Origin: Andalucia godoyi
Taxonomy: Eukaryota > Discoba > Jakobea > Jakobida > Andaluciidae
DNA length: 64,000 nucleotides
Assembly (NCBI GenBank): GCA_009859145.1
Contig: VRVR01000047.1
Location: forward strand, 128,934 to 192,933
Reading direction: 5' to 3'
Position numbers and translations under genes: made by a program. Position 1 is the stretch's first letter. Every line of letters begins with the position of its first letter. Of this stretch, positions 54,105 to 64,000 are shown one piece after another. Under the pieces are notes generated by a model. It saw nothing but the letters and a program-made list of their open reading frames with translations, did not search any database and had not been told where the DNA came from.

Positions 54105-57100
54105 GGATGAAGACAAGTCGCATGATTCTGCAGATGAGCCGTTTGAAGAGTACTTCCCTCCAATCAAGATTCCGTTGCCCGACATGGACAAGCCAGTGGA
54201 AGATGGCCCAAAACTGACTCTGCGAGACATTGTGCGAATTCATAGGTCTGCCGAGGTCGAGTTGCATCGTTCCTCTCTGCCTGCTTTAAGCGCGGAAGCC
54301 GATGTTCTTGAAGCAGTGGCAAACAACCCAATCATCCTTGTCTCTGGTTCCACGGGTTCCGGGAAGACCACGCAGATTCCTCAGATGCTGTATGAGCAAG
54401 GATACCAGCGATTTGGAAAGATTGGGGTCACTCAGCCCCGCCGAGTTGCAGCGACCTCGATTGCGAGGCGTGTTGCTTTTGAAATGAATTTCGATCTTGG
54501 AAAAGAAGTCGGCTATGTTGTGCGTCATGATTCGAAAGCCTCTGACCAAGTCAGCATTCTGTTCATGACCGACGGAATCCTGCTTCGACAATTGCAGAAG
54601 GACCCGCTGTTGATGGAGTACTCGGTGATCATGATTGATGAAGCTCATGAACGGTCGGTTACGTCGGACATCCTGATTGGAGTCTTGTCGCGGATCGTCC
54701 ATGTTCGTTGGACAATGCCCGAAAACAGGAAATTGCGCGTTATTCTCATGTCCGCTACACTTCGCGTTGAGGAATTCCGAGACTCGTTGAAGCAACATTT
54801 GCCTCTTGTGGCCATTGAGAATCGCCAGTTCCCTGTCGAGGTCCATTTTGCCCGAGAAACTCCAGATGATTACGTTCAGGCCGCGTTTGATCGAGTGCTG
54901 AGAATCCACGCAACGACCAAGCTAGAGGGTGGCGTATTGGTATTCATGACGGGTAGAGAGGAAGTCGAGCGGTTGTGTAAGATGTTGCATGACTGGGAAT
55001 CCAATCGGGACGAAAAATTGAGGCAACTTGCACTGCGAAGAGCAAGAGAAAAGGAAGCTGAAGAAGCCGAGGAAGAGAAGAAGAATGGAGATGTGATTAT
55101 CTTGCAGCCAGAAAGGTTTACGGAAGCAGACGCGACGGTGGAGCGGAACGAGTTCATGGCCGCACTCGACGTCTTGTTGCAGCGTAAGCAGTCCGAGGAA
55201 TCGTTACTGCCACCCATGTCGTCGCACAATGACGCTAAAGGAGTGGGAAAGAAGACGACGAAGAACAACAAAAGCAGCAACAGCAGCAGCAAGAGAGGCA
55301 CAAAGGTCGAGACCGCATCTTCTTCTGCAGAGGAAGAAGAGGAGGAGAAGACATTTCTCCATATTCTGCCCTTGTTTGCGCTCATGGACATGGACAGGCA
55401 GAACCAAGTATTTGAACCAGCGCCATCTCCAAAACATCGACTGGTAGTGGTGGCGACGAATGTTGCAGAGTCATCGCTCACAATTCCTGGAATTCGTTTC
55501 GTTGTTGATTCGGGACGACACAAGACGCGCGAGTACTCTGCAGCCACTGGAGTTGGATACATGCGAAACACATGGATTGCACGCTCGAATTCCGATCAAC
55601 GTGCAGGGCGTGCAGGGCGTGTGGGTCCTGGAGTTTGCTGGAGATTGTTTTCTTCTGCAGTGTTCGCAAACCACATGCCGCAGTGGGACGTCCCAGAACT
55701 TGCGAAGGCGCCGCTTGAGGGCGTGGTGTTACAGATTCTCTCCCTCGGAGTGCCATCTGTTCGGAAGTTCCCGTTCCTAACTGCGCCTGCCCCGTCCACT
55801 CTGGACCGAGCAATCGAGCTTCTGACCGTGCTGGGAGCGATTGTGGACGATACAGAAACACTGTCGCCGCTTGGACACTCGATCGCAAAACTTCCTGTAC
55901 ATCCTCGATATGGAAAGTTGCTTTTGCTCTCCAAAGCAAACGGGTTGCTGGAGTACGCGATATCCCTTGTGGCTGCTCTGTCGGTTCGCGAAATCATTCC
56001 TTCGTTTGCAACTCTCACGGAAGAGCAAAAGCAAAAGATACTGCATCTTTCTCATCCAAAGTCGGATTTCATCACGTTTCTACGCATCATGGGCGCCGCG
56101 GAGTTCTCTCTAGACAAGGCAAGCTTTTGCAACATGTTTGGTGTTCTGCCAAAGCCGCTCAGCGAAGCCTTGAATTTGAAGCGACAGTTGCACATGATGT
56201 TTTTCAAGAAGGTTCCCGAGAAGAAGTTGCCTCCGCCGTCGCAAGAGGACCAGGATAAATTGTTGACGTTGATTGCTTCTTGCTACCTTGATCGCGTCGC
56301 TCGTCGAGCCACATTGGAAGAGCTGAATGTGAAGAATCTGAAGCGGGAGTGGTTTTACTTCGCGATGGGATCGGACAAGCCGGTTCGGATCTACCGGGAT
56401 TCAGGAGTCTCGCGACACGTAACAACGTCGTCTACTGTCCGTGAAGAAGACTGGCCGGAGCTGTTGATCTTTGACAGCATGGAGGACAAGGAGGTTCGAC
56501 GTGGGTTTTCCCAAAATGAGTCTGCTGCAGTCGCGCCACAAGAGGGCAAAAAGACGATTTTGGACAAGAAGGATAAGCTCGACGTTGAGAATGACCATGA
56601 TGATTACGCCGAGATGGACTCAGATGCGGAAAAGGAAACCAAGGGCCCCTCCGAGCTTGTTGAGAAGCATCGGTATATCCGAATGGTGTCGTGCATCACT
56701 CCCGATGTTCTCCTTCAGGTCGATTCCTCTGAGCGGTTCGTCAAACGTTCGAAGCCGCTTGAGACTCCGTGTCCATTCTACGATCCGGAAGAGGACAGAA
56801 TCATGGCTCATTATCGCGTTTCGTACAATCGAGACGAGTTTGACTTGGGAATCTTTACTCTTGCAATGCCCTTCTCACTTGAAAGCATTCGCTGGATTGC
56901 ACGCGGCTTTTTGGAGGGTTGTTTGTTTGAGGGGTTTCCGCGAAACGACCTGGACAAGAGAAAGACTTTCTTGTCAACGTCGCCGTCGCTTGCTACTCGT
57001 GGAAGTGTTCCGCATCCAAAGGCTGCGTTGTTGATCCAAGCCATCGGGCGCCGCAAGTTGACGAGTGCGAGATCGTTCATCGAAATGTGGCAGAAGGAAC

Positions 57101-57420
57101 CGATGGCTCTCTGGAACGAGTATTCCGAATGGCTTGTCCCCGAACATAGAGTGTCTCCAAGTATGTCTGGATTCGCTTGGCCTCCAGTAGATGTCTCGCT
57201 CGACTTGGATGCATCTTTCAAGAGACGGTCCAAGACTCTGAAGAAGTCGCGTAAAGCGAAAGCGAAAACGTCGGCTTCGGCGTCGGAGGCGGGTGATGTC
57301 GAAGCTCGCGCGCGCCGTGTGTCACAGAGCCAGCGCCTTTTGGAGTTGGAGTTGACAGACACAGTGGAGTGGCGGTTTCTTGGTGACGACGATGATTCGG
57401 AAGGCGACGCGTCCGACTGA
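52780..57420 (+). CDS. DHX37: DHX37/Dhr1-like DEAH-box RNA helicase
   Basis: The frame is open from 52780 to the stop (1,546 residues unspliced). A probable in-frame intron at 52920-53066 would give 1,497. Helicase motifs: Walker A GSTGSGKTTQ (~522), Ib TQPRRVAATS, DEAH in MIDEAHERS (~620), SAT in ILMSATLRV, ATNVAESSLTIPG and the arginine finger region QRAGRAGRVGPG (~940). A highly charged N-terminal half contains the DHX37-type GSNALV and KEETQREKKLAKIQELK elements and an Asp run. The acidic insertion between RecA domains (~750-865) and the C-terminal extension match DHX37/Dhr1 more than DHX15/35. Dhr1 unwinds U3 snoRNA from pre-18S rRNA in the small-subunit processome. Confidence 0.9.
52920..53066 (+). 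other. Probable in-frame intron in the DHX37-like gene
   Basis: The peptide encoded here is unlike protein: FVYLNFQQQQQQ then a poly-Lys run from a CAA/GAA/poly(A) stretch. It is bounded by GTATGG and ...TATGCAG. A CTAAT element lies ~10 nt before the AG. The length (147 nt) is a multiple of three, so the frame is kept either way. Removing it joins a charged N-terminus to GSNALVRSS, the position of the conserved SNALVLP of DHX37 orthologues. A donor at 52893 is also possible. Confidence 0.5.
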
Positions 57421-57491
57421 TTGCAGAGTTGACGGGGGACGGACCACGAGGTGGGTGGGGAGGAGCGGGGGGGACGACGGGACACGTTCGT

Positions 57492-59069
57492 CTAGTTACT
57501 GAGAAGCGTTCGTTCGAATAAGAACGAGAATATGGCCGTTGACATTCCGATCAGCTTGAGCATTGCGCGATACGTAACATCCATGCCCATGATCGATACC
57601 GGCTGACACTCATTTCGCAGTGTCGCAAAAAACGTGGAGAGCAACATCAAATCTGCAGAGCGCCTGGATGTGCCGTCCGAGTCTGAGGCTAAGACCGAGG
57701 CTGAGACCGATTTCGATGCTTGCAGCTGGCGCAGAGGGGTGTCGCCCATTTGGGACCGACGTCTGGTCAGCTCGGACCATTCGATAACGGCCCTATGAAA
57801 TTGCTTCTTGGGAACTTTGGAGGCCGACTTGCCGGTGTTCGCAACGCTGCTGATGGGCACATAGAGTTCCAGCTGCAATTCGTCGACAACATGCCCCACT
57901 GTGATGTGGGACACAAGCCGTGCAAACCTTTTAGTTTGCTGCGAAGCTTCTGCAGCAGGTGAAACGCAGAGCAGCAACAAGACAAACATGGCCAATGCCA
58001 TGCACGTCAGAAAGAGAGATCCCACTGACGATTCAAATAAAGAAGCTATTGCGCCGACCAAGAAGAAAAAGAACAAGAAGACAAGAGGAAACACAAAAGC
58101 CGTGAGCGATGCTGAGATTCCAAGGGCGAGAGCTTGCTGCTTGGCGAACAGATCCAGGATTTGGGAAAGCGAGATTCTCGATGTCTGGCGCTCCGTCGAA
58201 ACTGCGGAAGGATAAACTCCAGCACCATCCTGGTCCTCATCCACTCTCTCATTCGAACTGGCACGCGAGCGCACGGCCCAATAAAACAGCTCCTCAGTGA
58301 CGTTCAACTGGAGCAGAACCATGATTTTGCACAGGTAGGCCACCGGAATCACTCCTATGAAGATCGAGACATACGGAATCGAGTAGAAGCATCCGTCTGA
58401 CCACAGTTGCAACGAGCTTGCAGACTCTCCATATGTAATGAAATTGATGTACGCGTTCAACCATGCTGCCGCCACACCAACACCTACCGCCACAAGCGAT
58501 CTTCGAAGCACTGAACTGTGAAGCTGCTGCATTCGGCTCTTGTTGACGGAGGGAAACGTCGTGTGGATAATTGGGCCGACTCGCTCGTAGCACGACCATT
58601 GGTACATGACCAAGGCAACGAAAACCGAGAGCAAAATGAGCTCGACCAAGCTTCCGTACACTGCATACCCAGACTCGGACAACAAGTCCACAATCTTGAC
58701 GGCTTCCACCATCCCAAACGAACACACAATCAACGAACGGATGCACAGTCGAAGCCAACGAGGACACTCCGGCAACAGCGAGCACGCAAATCCGGTCAGC
58801 ACAAGACTGTACAATGGAATTACGGGAAGGTCCACAATATCGTTCTCCAATTGCAGCTGCAGTCCGTCTGCTGCACTTCGCGCAGCATCCACCCCGCCTT
58901 GATCATTCTGTGCATGCTCGAACCGAAATGGCGGTTTCTCGATATGCGGGCCGCTCCCCCGTTGTCTTCTACCAGCATGCTTTCTGCGGCAAATACGAAA
59001 TGCGAGGAAGGCAAGCATCCACAGCCCCACAAGCACCAGCTGCACGATCGGAATCACCATGCTCAACAT
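57492..59069 (-). CDS. GRL-like 7TM candidate, tandem paralogue (member 3)
   Basis: 525 residues. A helix at 4-25 precedes seven others: ~107-130, 138-160, 190-212, 229-255, 318-345, 350-372 and 498-522. A ~60-residue polar loop separates helices 4 and 5, and a ~125-residue loop separates 6 and 7. The final helix follows IMGMDVTYRAMLKLIG and ends three residues from the stop. Shared with the upstream paralogue: LVGLW at the start, CYERVGPIIHT (CYEQVGPLIHT), PVAYLCKI, NVTEELFYWA (NITEELFFWA), PAAEAS and RFARLVSH. The G[M/F]DVT.R....L helix placement recalls the insect gustatory receptor C-terminus (G.F.[I/L]d..l......tY....QF). Role unknown; a ligand-gated channel is inference. Confidence 0.75.
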   Translation of the reverse strand: MLSMVIPIVQLVLVGLWMLAFLAFRICRRKHAGRRQRGSGPHIEKPPFRFEHAQNDQGGVDAARSAADGLQLQLENDIVDLPVIPLYSLVLTGFACSLLPECPRWLRLCIRSLIVCSFGMVEAVKIVDLLSESGYAVYGSLVELILLSVFVALVMYQWSCYERVGPIIHTTFPSVNKSRMQQLHSSVLRRSLVAVGVGVAAAWLNAYINFITYGESASSLQLWSDGCFYSIPYVSIFIGVIPVAYLCKIMVLLQLNVTEELFYWAVRSRASSNERVDEDQDGAGVYPSAVSTERQTSRISLSQILDLFAKQQALALGISASLTAFVFPLVFLFFFFLVGAIASLFESSVGSLFLTCMALAMFVLLLLCVSPAAEASQQTKRFARLVSHITVGHVVDELQLELYVPISSVANTGKSASKVPKKQFHRAVIEWSELTRRRSQMGDTPLRQLQASKSVSASVLASDSDGTSRRSADLMLLSTFFATLRNECQPVSIMGMDVTYRAMLKLIGMSTAIFSFLFERTLLSN

Positions 59070-59180
59070 CCCGGATCATACAGTGCTTCTGCTTGCCTCA
59101 TCGACGAAGAACTGGGAAAGAACAGGAGAAAAAAAGAAGAATAATAAATGAATTTATAAATAAATAAATTAATAAACACG

Positions 59181-59246
<66 letters not shown>

Positions 59247-59438
59247 CAAAGTGCGAGGGAACGGTTCAGACGACTCGGTTCGGAACGAGAATCGGGACGT
59301 TTCCCGCTCGCTTCCCGACAGCCTTTTGTTTCCTTTAAAAAATAAAGCTGTACGACGGAGGGGCTGCGTACGTGCGGTGCACAGAGGACATCACCGGTTA
59401 CCGTAGGTGTGTCGTGCGGCTGGGATGCCGAGGAATGG
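59070..59438. promoter_or_regulatory. Spacer between tandem 7TM paralogues
   Basis: Carries a (CA)n-(GA)n array (59183-59246), i.e. CT then GT on the coding strand, ~115 nt upstream of the ATG at 59069. No gene is seen. The minus-strand ORF through it encodes repeats only. Confidence 0.6.
59183..59246 (-). repeat. (CT)n-(GT)n microsatellite (coding-strand sense)
   Basis: About 21 CA units then about 11 GA units on the plus strand, read as CT-then-GT on the minus coding strand. Confidence 0.95.
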
Positions 59439-61091
59439 CTAGACAAGAAGAAGGAGCCCGGCTTGGATGAGAAAGGAGAAAACCGCAAAGGCGGTTCCGG
59501 AGAGCTGGATGATGGACCTATGCGTGACGTCGAACCCGAGAATTTCGAGTGCCATTTGCTCTTCTCGAAGCGCCTCGAAAAAGATGCGCAGCTGATGCTC
59601 CTCCTCTGGGGTGCTGCAACTGCGCCTTTGCTCATTGCCGGTCCCCACTGCTGACGATGGTGAGGAGGAGGACGGTTGTTTTCGCGAGTGCTCAAAGAGA
59701 AAGAGAGTTTGTCGGACTTCGCTCCACTTGTGTACAATCTCATCAAACTGCGCAGGGACATCACCCTCTTGGGTTGCGCAGTGCTGGCGTTGATGCTTCT
59801 TTTGCGACGACGGATTTCGGACGGACGGAATATACATTTGCAACTGGGATTCCTCGTGAATCTGGTTCAGCAGGACATGCGAAACAAGTCTTGCGAACCT
59901 TTTCATCTGCGTCGAAGCCTCGGCTGCGGGAAGAATGCAATAGAGGAAAGTTATAAACACACACATTGCCAACACCACAATCAGCAGCGTCGACGGCGAT
60001 TTCTCAAACACTGCAAACAGACTGAGTAGAATCAGAAAAATGACGAAAAATGCAAGAGGGAACACAAAGACGTTGAAGAAGCGAGACAAGTCATGGAGAA
60101 GCGACTGTTGTCGTTCGAACAGCGCGATTATATCACTCAGGGACGTCGGCATTCCCTCCTTCTTCTTCTCCAGCAACATAATCCTGTTGCTAACACCATC
60201 AGCACCACGAGCACCACGAGCACCACCATTGGACGCAGCTTTCGCGAAGGAGCGGGAATTGTGTAGAGCCCAAAAGAAAAGTTCCTCGGTGATGTTGATC
60301 TGGAGCAGAAAGACGATTTTGCAGAGGTATGCGACGGGGATCATTGCGACAAAGATGAATGTATAGGGAATGGGATAGAACAGCAACGAAGAGACAAAGA
60401 CCAGCGTTGCGCGCCCATCATTCTCACGAAACGACAGATGCTGGTTTGAAAAAGAATTGATGACTGCACCGAGTAAGCCGAGACCGAGGGCAAGAGCCGA
60501 GCGGATGGTCACTGCTGCGTGCAGTTCCCCGATCTTCGTGGTGTGGACGGATGGGAACAGCGTGTGGATCAGCGGCCCAACTTGTTCATAGCAGATCCAT
60601 TGGTAGAAAAACATCAGCGAAAAGCCCAGCAGCACAATCGACTGCGCAACCAACGACGCAGACTGCACTGTCGACTCCGAGATTGCAACCAGCATGTTAT
60701 TCACAAAAATGAGAAGAACCGTGCACACAATCATGCACCTCGTTCCATACCGCACGGTCACGGTGCACTCGGGAAGAATCGAGCACATAAACCCGTTCAG
60801 CAGAAGCGCATACTGCGGAAGAACAGGCAGATCCACAATCAGCGACTGCAGCTCCGTCTCCAGCACCGACGAATCTGCTGCTGCCGTAGTCAAAGCCCTG
60901 CTCTCCGAGTCGAGCAGCGGCGACGCCATCAGCAGCTCGCGGCTCTGCAAAGACCACTGCGAGATCGTCTGCCGACGAGCTACGCGCCGGCTGTACACTA
61001 CAGTCACCAAGCACATCAGCCATAGTCCCACAATCACAAGCTGCGCAATCGACGTCCCTACTGACAACGCCGACTGGTCCAACTGCACCAT
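59439..61091 (-). CDS. GRL-like 7TM candidate, tandem paralogue (member 4)
   Basis: 550 residues; clear paralogue of the gene at 57492-59069 (shared motifs LVGLW/IVGLW, CYEQVGPLIHTLFPSV, IPVAYLCKIVFLLQINITEE, PAAEAS, RFARLVSH). Same layout: one N-terminal helix then seven, a polar loop (HNSRSFAKAASNGG, with a poly-Gly/Ala-Arg patch) after helix 4, a ~130-residue loop after helix 6, and a terminal helix GFDVTHRSIIQLSGTAFAVF ending FLIQAGLLLLV at the C-terminus. ILGFDVTHRSI and LIQ resemble the insect gustatory receptor end (GFF.IDRSL...TY....QF). The pair is a recent tandem duplication by motif identity. Confidence 0.75.
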   Translation of the reverse strand: MVQLDQSALSVGTSIAQLVIVGLWLMCLVTVVYSRRVARRQTISQWSLQSRELLMASPLLDSESRALTTAAADSSVLETELQSLIVDLPVLPQYALLLNGFMCSILPECTVTVRYGTRCMIVCTVLLIFVNNMLVAISESTVQSASLVAQSIVLLGFSLMFFYQWICYEQVGPLIHTLFPSVHTTKIGELHAAVTIRSALALGLGLLGAVINSFSNQHLSFRENDGRATLVFVSSLLFYPIPYTFIFVAMIPVAYLCKIVFLLQINITEELFFWALHNSRSFAKAASNGGARGARGADGVSNRIMLLEKKKEGMPTSLSDIIALFERQQSLLHDLSRFFNVFVFPLAFFVIFLILLSLFAVFEKSPSTLLIVVLAMCVFITFLYCILPAAEASTQMKRFARLVSHVLLNQIHEESQLQMYIPSVRNPSSQKKHQRQHCATQEGDVPAQFDEIVHKWSEVRQTLFLFEHSRKQPSSSSPSSAVGTGNEQRRSCSTPEEEHQLRIFFEALREEQMALEILGFDVTHRSIIQLSGTAFAVFSFLIQAGLLLLV

Positions 61092-61165
61092 ACAAACCGC
61101 ACTCGTCCCCTTCTTTGTTCTTTCTTTCCTACGTCGCCCAAGCGGTCCGCTAAATGCTCAGCCAG

Positions 61166-61199
<34 letters not shown>

Positions 61200-61612
61200 T
61201 ACAGCATCAACAAAGGACAGCAAAACCCAAATTAAAAAAACCGCGCGCAGTTGTCAAATAGTAACCGCGTAGATAACATGATGAATCAATCCCGCAGCTT
61301 GTAGTACAGCAGGCAATGGGGTTTCTGCTAGGAGGGCGTGGCGCAGGTGCGTGGAGAACGGAGGGAGAGAGGGTGGTTTCCTAGGTCGATCAGCTCGTAC
61401 GGCGAGTCAGCGATTCAGAGTCGTGCAATCACCCGGAAGAATGACAAAGAATCAAGAGGGGGAAGAGAGGGTGCTTCATTCCCTCTTACGTCATCCCAAA
61501 GCCATTTGGTTTCCCTTTACAATAACATTGATGTTACAAGAAAAACAGCAATGAAAGACAAACAAAGGATTAGAAAGATAGTACGACGAAGGAACAGGAA
61601 AGGAGTTACGCG
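61092..61612. promoter_or_regulatory. Divergent spacer with (CA)n
   Basis: Between the 7TM gene (minus) and the F-box/LRR gene (plus). A (CA)n run (61169-61197) lies ~77 nt upstream of the 7TM ATG, i.e. GT on its coding strand. No gene is seen. Confidence 0.6.
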
Positions 61613-63445
61613 ATGAAGTCGATGCAGGATGTGCTGCAACATCCAGTGTATCTGAGCTTGATCTTTTCGGGGCTTCACTACCGAGAATTGGCGTCGATCG
61701 CGCTGGTGTGCTCGAGCTGGAATTCCGCCGCGCGCACGGCGGTTCTTCGCGGGATTGCGCGGCGATGGGACTCAGTTTCATCGCGAGGGGACGAAGAATC
61801 GTCAAACTACAGCCATGCCTGTACCGGGTCCTATGCTGCTATCCGCGTCTGCGAGTTTGGGAGTGGGTATGACGACGAGCATGCGTACGAGTTGTGTGCA
61901 TACGCAAGCGGCACCCATGCGTCTGGTCAGAGGCTCCCGCCGAGCATTCGGTCGCTGCTGCGCTCGTATACCTTGTTTGTCGGGGCTTCGAATGCACAGG
62001 GATCCGCCTCCACCGATTGCCGCGACGCTGATCATCCTGCTGCGCTGATGGAGGGTCTTACCGCTCTGACGCGCTTACAGGTGCACGTCGTAGGAGCCGA
62101 TGCGTCACAAGCCCGAATGCCTCCACTGTTCAACGTCTGTGCTGCGCTTTCCTGCAGCTGCCTGCGTGGGCTGAGGTCGCTCTGTGTTGCTCTGTCTGAG
62201 GACTGCTCGCCGGACTTGCGGTTATCGGACGCCATCCCTGCGCTGACCACGGTGCGACAGACGTGCTCGCAGCTCTCGAGCCTGACGCTTGCAGCACCTC
62301 AGTTGTCGCGACAGGATATTCTGCACATAGCAAGTGCTCCGCAATCGTTTCTGCTTTTGTCGTGCTTTCGCTTATCGTCCTCGAACACGTATTCTCTAGA
62401 CAGCGACGACCCTGCTGACCATGCGGCGGTCTTGCAACTCGCGCGAATGATTTCTCGAAACACCGGGTTCCAAAAGATTGCGTTTCACCAAATCGCGTTC
62501 ACGAGAGATGCGATCCAGCTGCTTGCAGAATCGCATTTGCCGTTCCTTCGCTCGTTCGGGCTTACGGCAATGCACTGGAATGTGCAAAAGGCACAGGCGC
62601 TCGCTTGTTCGCGCTGGAGAACCATTGAGGAGCTGCACTTGACGGACGCTGCAGGGCTATATGAAGACGGCCTGTCTGTCCTGTTTTCGTGCACAATGAT
62701 CCGCCGTTTGCGAGTTCTTACGCTCTCCACGCGATTTTGGAACGTGGATCCGATGCTGTCTGCCGAATACGGACTTCCGACGGTGGACCACGCCAACGTG
62801 CACAGCTTGTATGCCCCGATGATGTCGTTTGGCGCACTCTCCGCGATCGATCTCTCTGGAAATGACTGGTTCTGCAGCACGGTCGAAGCGGTATCCGCTT
62901 CCACTCGGCTGTTCTCTACCCACGGCTTCGCCTCGAGAATCTCCAAACTCGGTATTGCGAATGTCGGCTTTTCTGCGCAGACCCTGGAGATTTTCCTGAC
63001 CAACTGCTCATGGGACAACGTGCAACATCTCGATGTCTCTGAAAACGACAAGATGGGAGACAGTGTGCTCGATATCCTTTCGTCCTGTCCGTTCCGCAAA
63101 CACCTCGCTTCTCTGGAAATGCGTGGTTGCGGCGTTTCTTCCGCTGCCTTCCAGGCGTTCGTTGGCGTGAACAACCTTCCAAATCTGCGTATGCTCGACA
63201 TTTCTGCGAATGACCTTGACTGCACAGGGTGCGCCGCACTTGCCCGCCACTCTCGCAATTTCCCAAATTTGGCGTCACTGATAATGGCGTGCAGCTCCAT
63301 CGGGGAGGCTGGTGCCTGGTGCTTGTGCGGTCTCAAGCAGTTGTCGTATTTGGACGTTTCCAGCAATGGTGTTCCGGCAAGCTTCCGAGACGCAGTGATG
63401 TCTTCGCCGACGATGCTGCCTCTCCTAGAAGTTGCCCTGATTTAA
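61613..63445 (+). CDS. F-box/leucine-rich-repeat protein
   Basis: 610 residues. The N-terminus has an F-box-like helix set (IFSGLHYRELASIALVCSSW, with the L..L..vC..W pattern, ~15-40). The rest is a run of irregular ~25-residue leucine-rich repeats (LRSLCVALSED; LRSFGLTAMHWN; LRMLDISANDLDCTGCAALA; LASLIMACSSIGEAGAWCL; LSYLDVSSNGV), the cysteine-containing/RI-like type. F-box/LRR proteins are substrate receptors of SCF ubiquitin ligases, binding Skp1 through the F-box. The substrate is unknown. The ATG at 61613 is the natural start; the stop at 63443-63445 is followed by A-rich 3' sequence. Confidence 0.8.
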   Translation: MKSMQDVLQHPVYLSLIFSGLHYRELASIALVCSSWNSAARTAVLRGIARRWDSVSSRGDEESSNYSHACTGSYAAIRVCEFGSGYDDEHAYELCAYASGTHASGQRLPPSIRSLLRSYTLFVGASNAQGSASTDCRDADHPAALMEGLTALTRLQVHVVGADASQARMPPLFNVCAALSCSCLRGLRSLCVALSEDCSPDLRLSDAIPALTTVRQTCSQLSSLTLAAPQLSRQDILHIASAPQSFLLLSCFRLSSSNTYSLDSDDPADHAAVLQLARMISRNTGFQKIAFHQIAFTRDAIQLLAESHLPFLRSFGLTAMHWNVQKAQALACSRWRTIEELHLTDAAGLYEDGLSVLFSCTMIRRLRVLTLSTRFWNVDPMLSAEYGLPTVDHANVHSLYAPMMSFGALSAIDLSGNDWFCSTVEAVSASTRLFSTHGFASRISKLGIANVGFSAQTLEIFLTNCSWDNVQHLDVSENDKMGDSVLDILSSCPFRKHLASLEMRGCGVSSAAFQAFVGVNNLPNLRMLDISANDLDCTGCAALARHSRNFPNLASLIMACSSIGEAGAWCLCGLKQLSYLDVSSNGVPASFRDAVMSSPTMLPLLEVALI

Positions 63446-63670
63446 TGAAGACAAGATTCGCTTTCATTGATGTATGGAAGGAGGCGTGCATGCGCAAAAA
63501 GAAAGAAAAAGAAAAGCAAAGAAAAGAAAAGAAAAAACAAAAACCAATCAATGCGTAAATTATTGAAGGATACAATACAGAAATAATAATAAAATAAATA
63601 AATACAGTGAAACCCAAAAAAACAAGACAAAAAACACATTAAAGAGACAGTAGTAACAATAGGGAGGCAA

Positions 63671-64000
63671 CTAGGTGGACGTCGTCGTCACAGTATGAGG
63701 ATTCGCAGGCATAGAGAATAGCGACCTCAGGCTGCGGGGTTCCTCATGAGGAAAGTCCAGAGATGCAGCAAGATCGGCGAACGCCGCAGGCGAAAGCAGT
63801 TGACTCTCGAACAGCGACCGCAGAAAATGCTGAACGACCAGGAAAATTTCTTCGACAAAAAGGTATCCTCGAGGACGAAGAAGCCCCAGCAGCCGCTTGA
63901 CAAACGAGAATGCAGACACCAGGCAGGACACTGCAGAATCTAACAAGCATTCGCGAAACGACTGGACCACAAACTGCAAAAATTTGATACAGTCATCCTG
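63671..64000 (-). CDS. Hypothetical helical protein, 3' part (5' partial)
   Basis: The frame is open to the right edge, so the start lies outside; 109 residues are visible. Mostly amphipathic helices (FVVQSFRECLLDSAVSCLVS; FVEEIFLVVQHFLRSLFESQ) with a Ser/Thr-rich terminal end (HTVTTTST). No family recognised. Convergent with the F-box/LRR gene. Confidence 0.5.
   Translation of the reverse strand, partial: QDDCIKFLQFVVQSFRECLLDSAVSCLVSAFSFVKRLLGLLRPRGYLFVEEIFLVVQHFLRSLFESQLLSPAAFADLAASLDFPHEEPRSLRSLFSMPANPHTVTTTST

Overview
This window looks like nuclear DNA from a free-living, heterotrophic, flagellated unicellular eukaryote with a compact, intron-poor genome. The support is seen directly: long uninterrupted ORFs encode purely eukaryotic proteins (Pelota, WDR46/Utp7, a DHX37-type helicase, ALG8, an ATAD5/Elg1-like clamp loader, a 3,897-residue bridge-like lipid transfer protein). 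A radial-spoke MORN protein implies a motile 9+2 cilium. There are no operon-like overlaps, and T-rich microsatellites often lie just upstream of start codons. An early-branching flagellate such as a jakobid would fit, but that is a guess. About 24 convincing genes and a few weaker ones lie on both strands; only one probable intron was noticed.

Region by region. 1-5 kb: the 3' part of an RSPH10B-like cilium gene, mitochondrial ISCA1 and an ATAD5/Elg1-like clamp unloader. 5-17 kb: one giant ORF for a BLTP1/Csf1/Tweek lipid-transfer protein. 17-24 kb: a secreted c-type (GH22-like) lysozyme, a phytanoyl-CoA-dioxygenase-like enzyme, a LisH/WD40 protein, a type I surface protein and Pelota. 24-32.7 kb: a DUF72 protein with a PCNA-binding-like tail, a tail-anchored protein, a multi-pass receptor-like protein, WDR46 and a four-pass membrane protein. 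32.7-44 kb: interspersed repeats, PGM3/AGM1, ALG8, a Nup160-like scaffold nucleoporin, an aquaporin and a small unknown protein. 44-52.6 kb: a divergent ABC half-transporter, a stand-alone D-glutamate-cyclase domain, a small hydrophilic protein, a repeat and a second receptor-like 7TM protein. 52.7-64 kb: a DHX37-like helicase, a tandem pair of 7TM receptor-like paralogues, an F-box/LRR protein and the 3' end of a further gene.

Links between genes are by pathway, not operon. WDR46 and DHX37 both serve the small-subunit processome. PGM3 (UDP-GlcNAc supply) and ALG8 (lipid-linked oligosaccharide) both feed N-glycosylation. ATAD5 and the DUF72 protein carry the same unusual PIP-like terminal motif, suggesting a shared PCNA connection.

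The most interesting content is four seven-transmembrane proteins whose topology and extreme C-terminal helix recall the insect gustatory-receptor-like (GRL) superfamily. Each gene is preceded by a long simple-sequence repeat. Also notable are a three-copy interspersed element carrying a frameshifted peptide resembling the N-terminus of TnpB/Fanzor proteins, and a c-type lysozyme outside animals with catalytic spacing identical to hen lysozyme. All identifications come from motif reading by eye; no database search was run.
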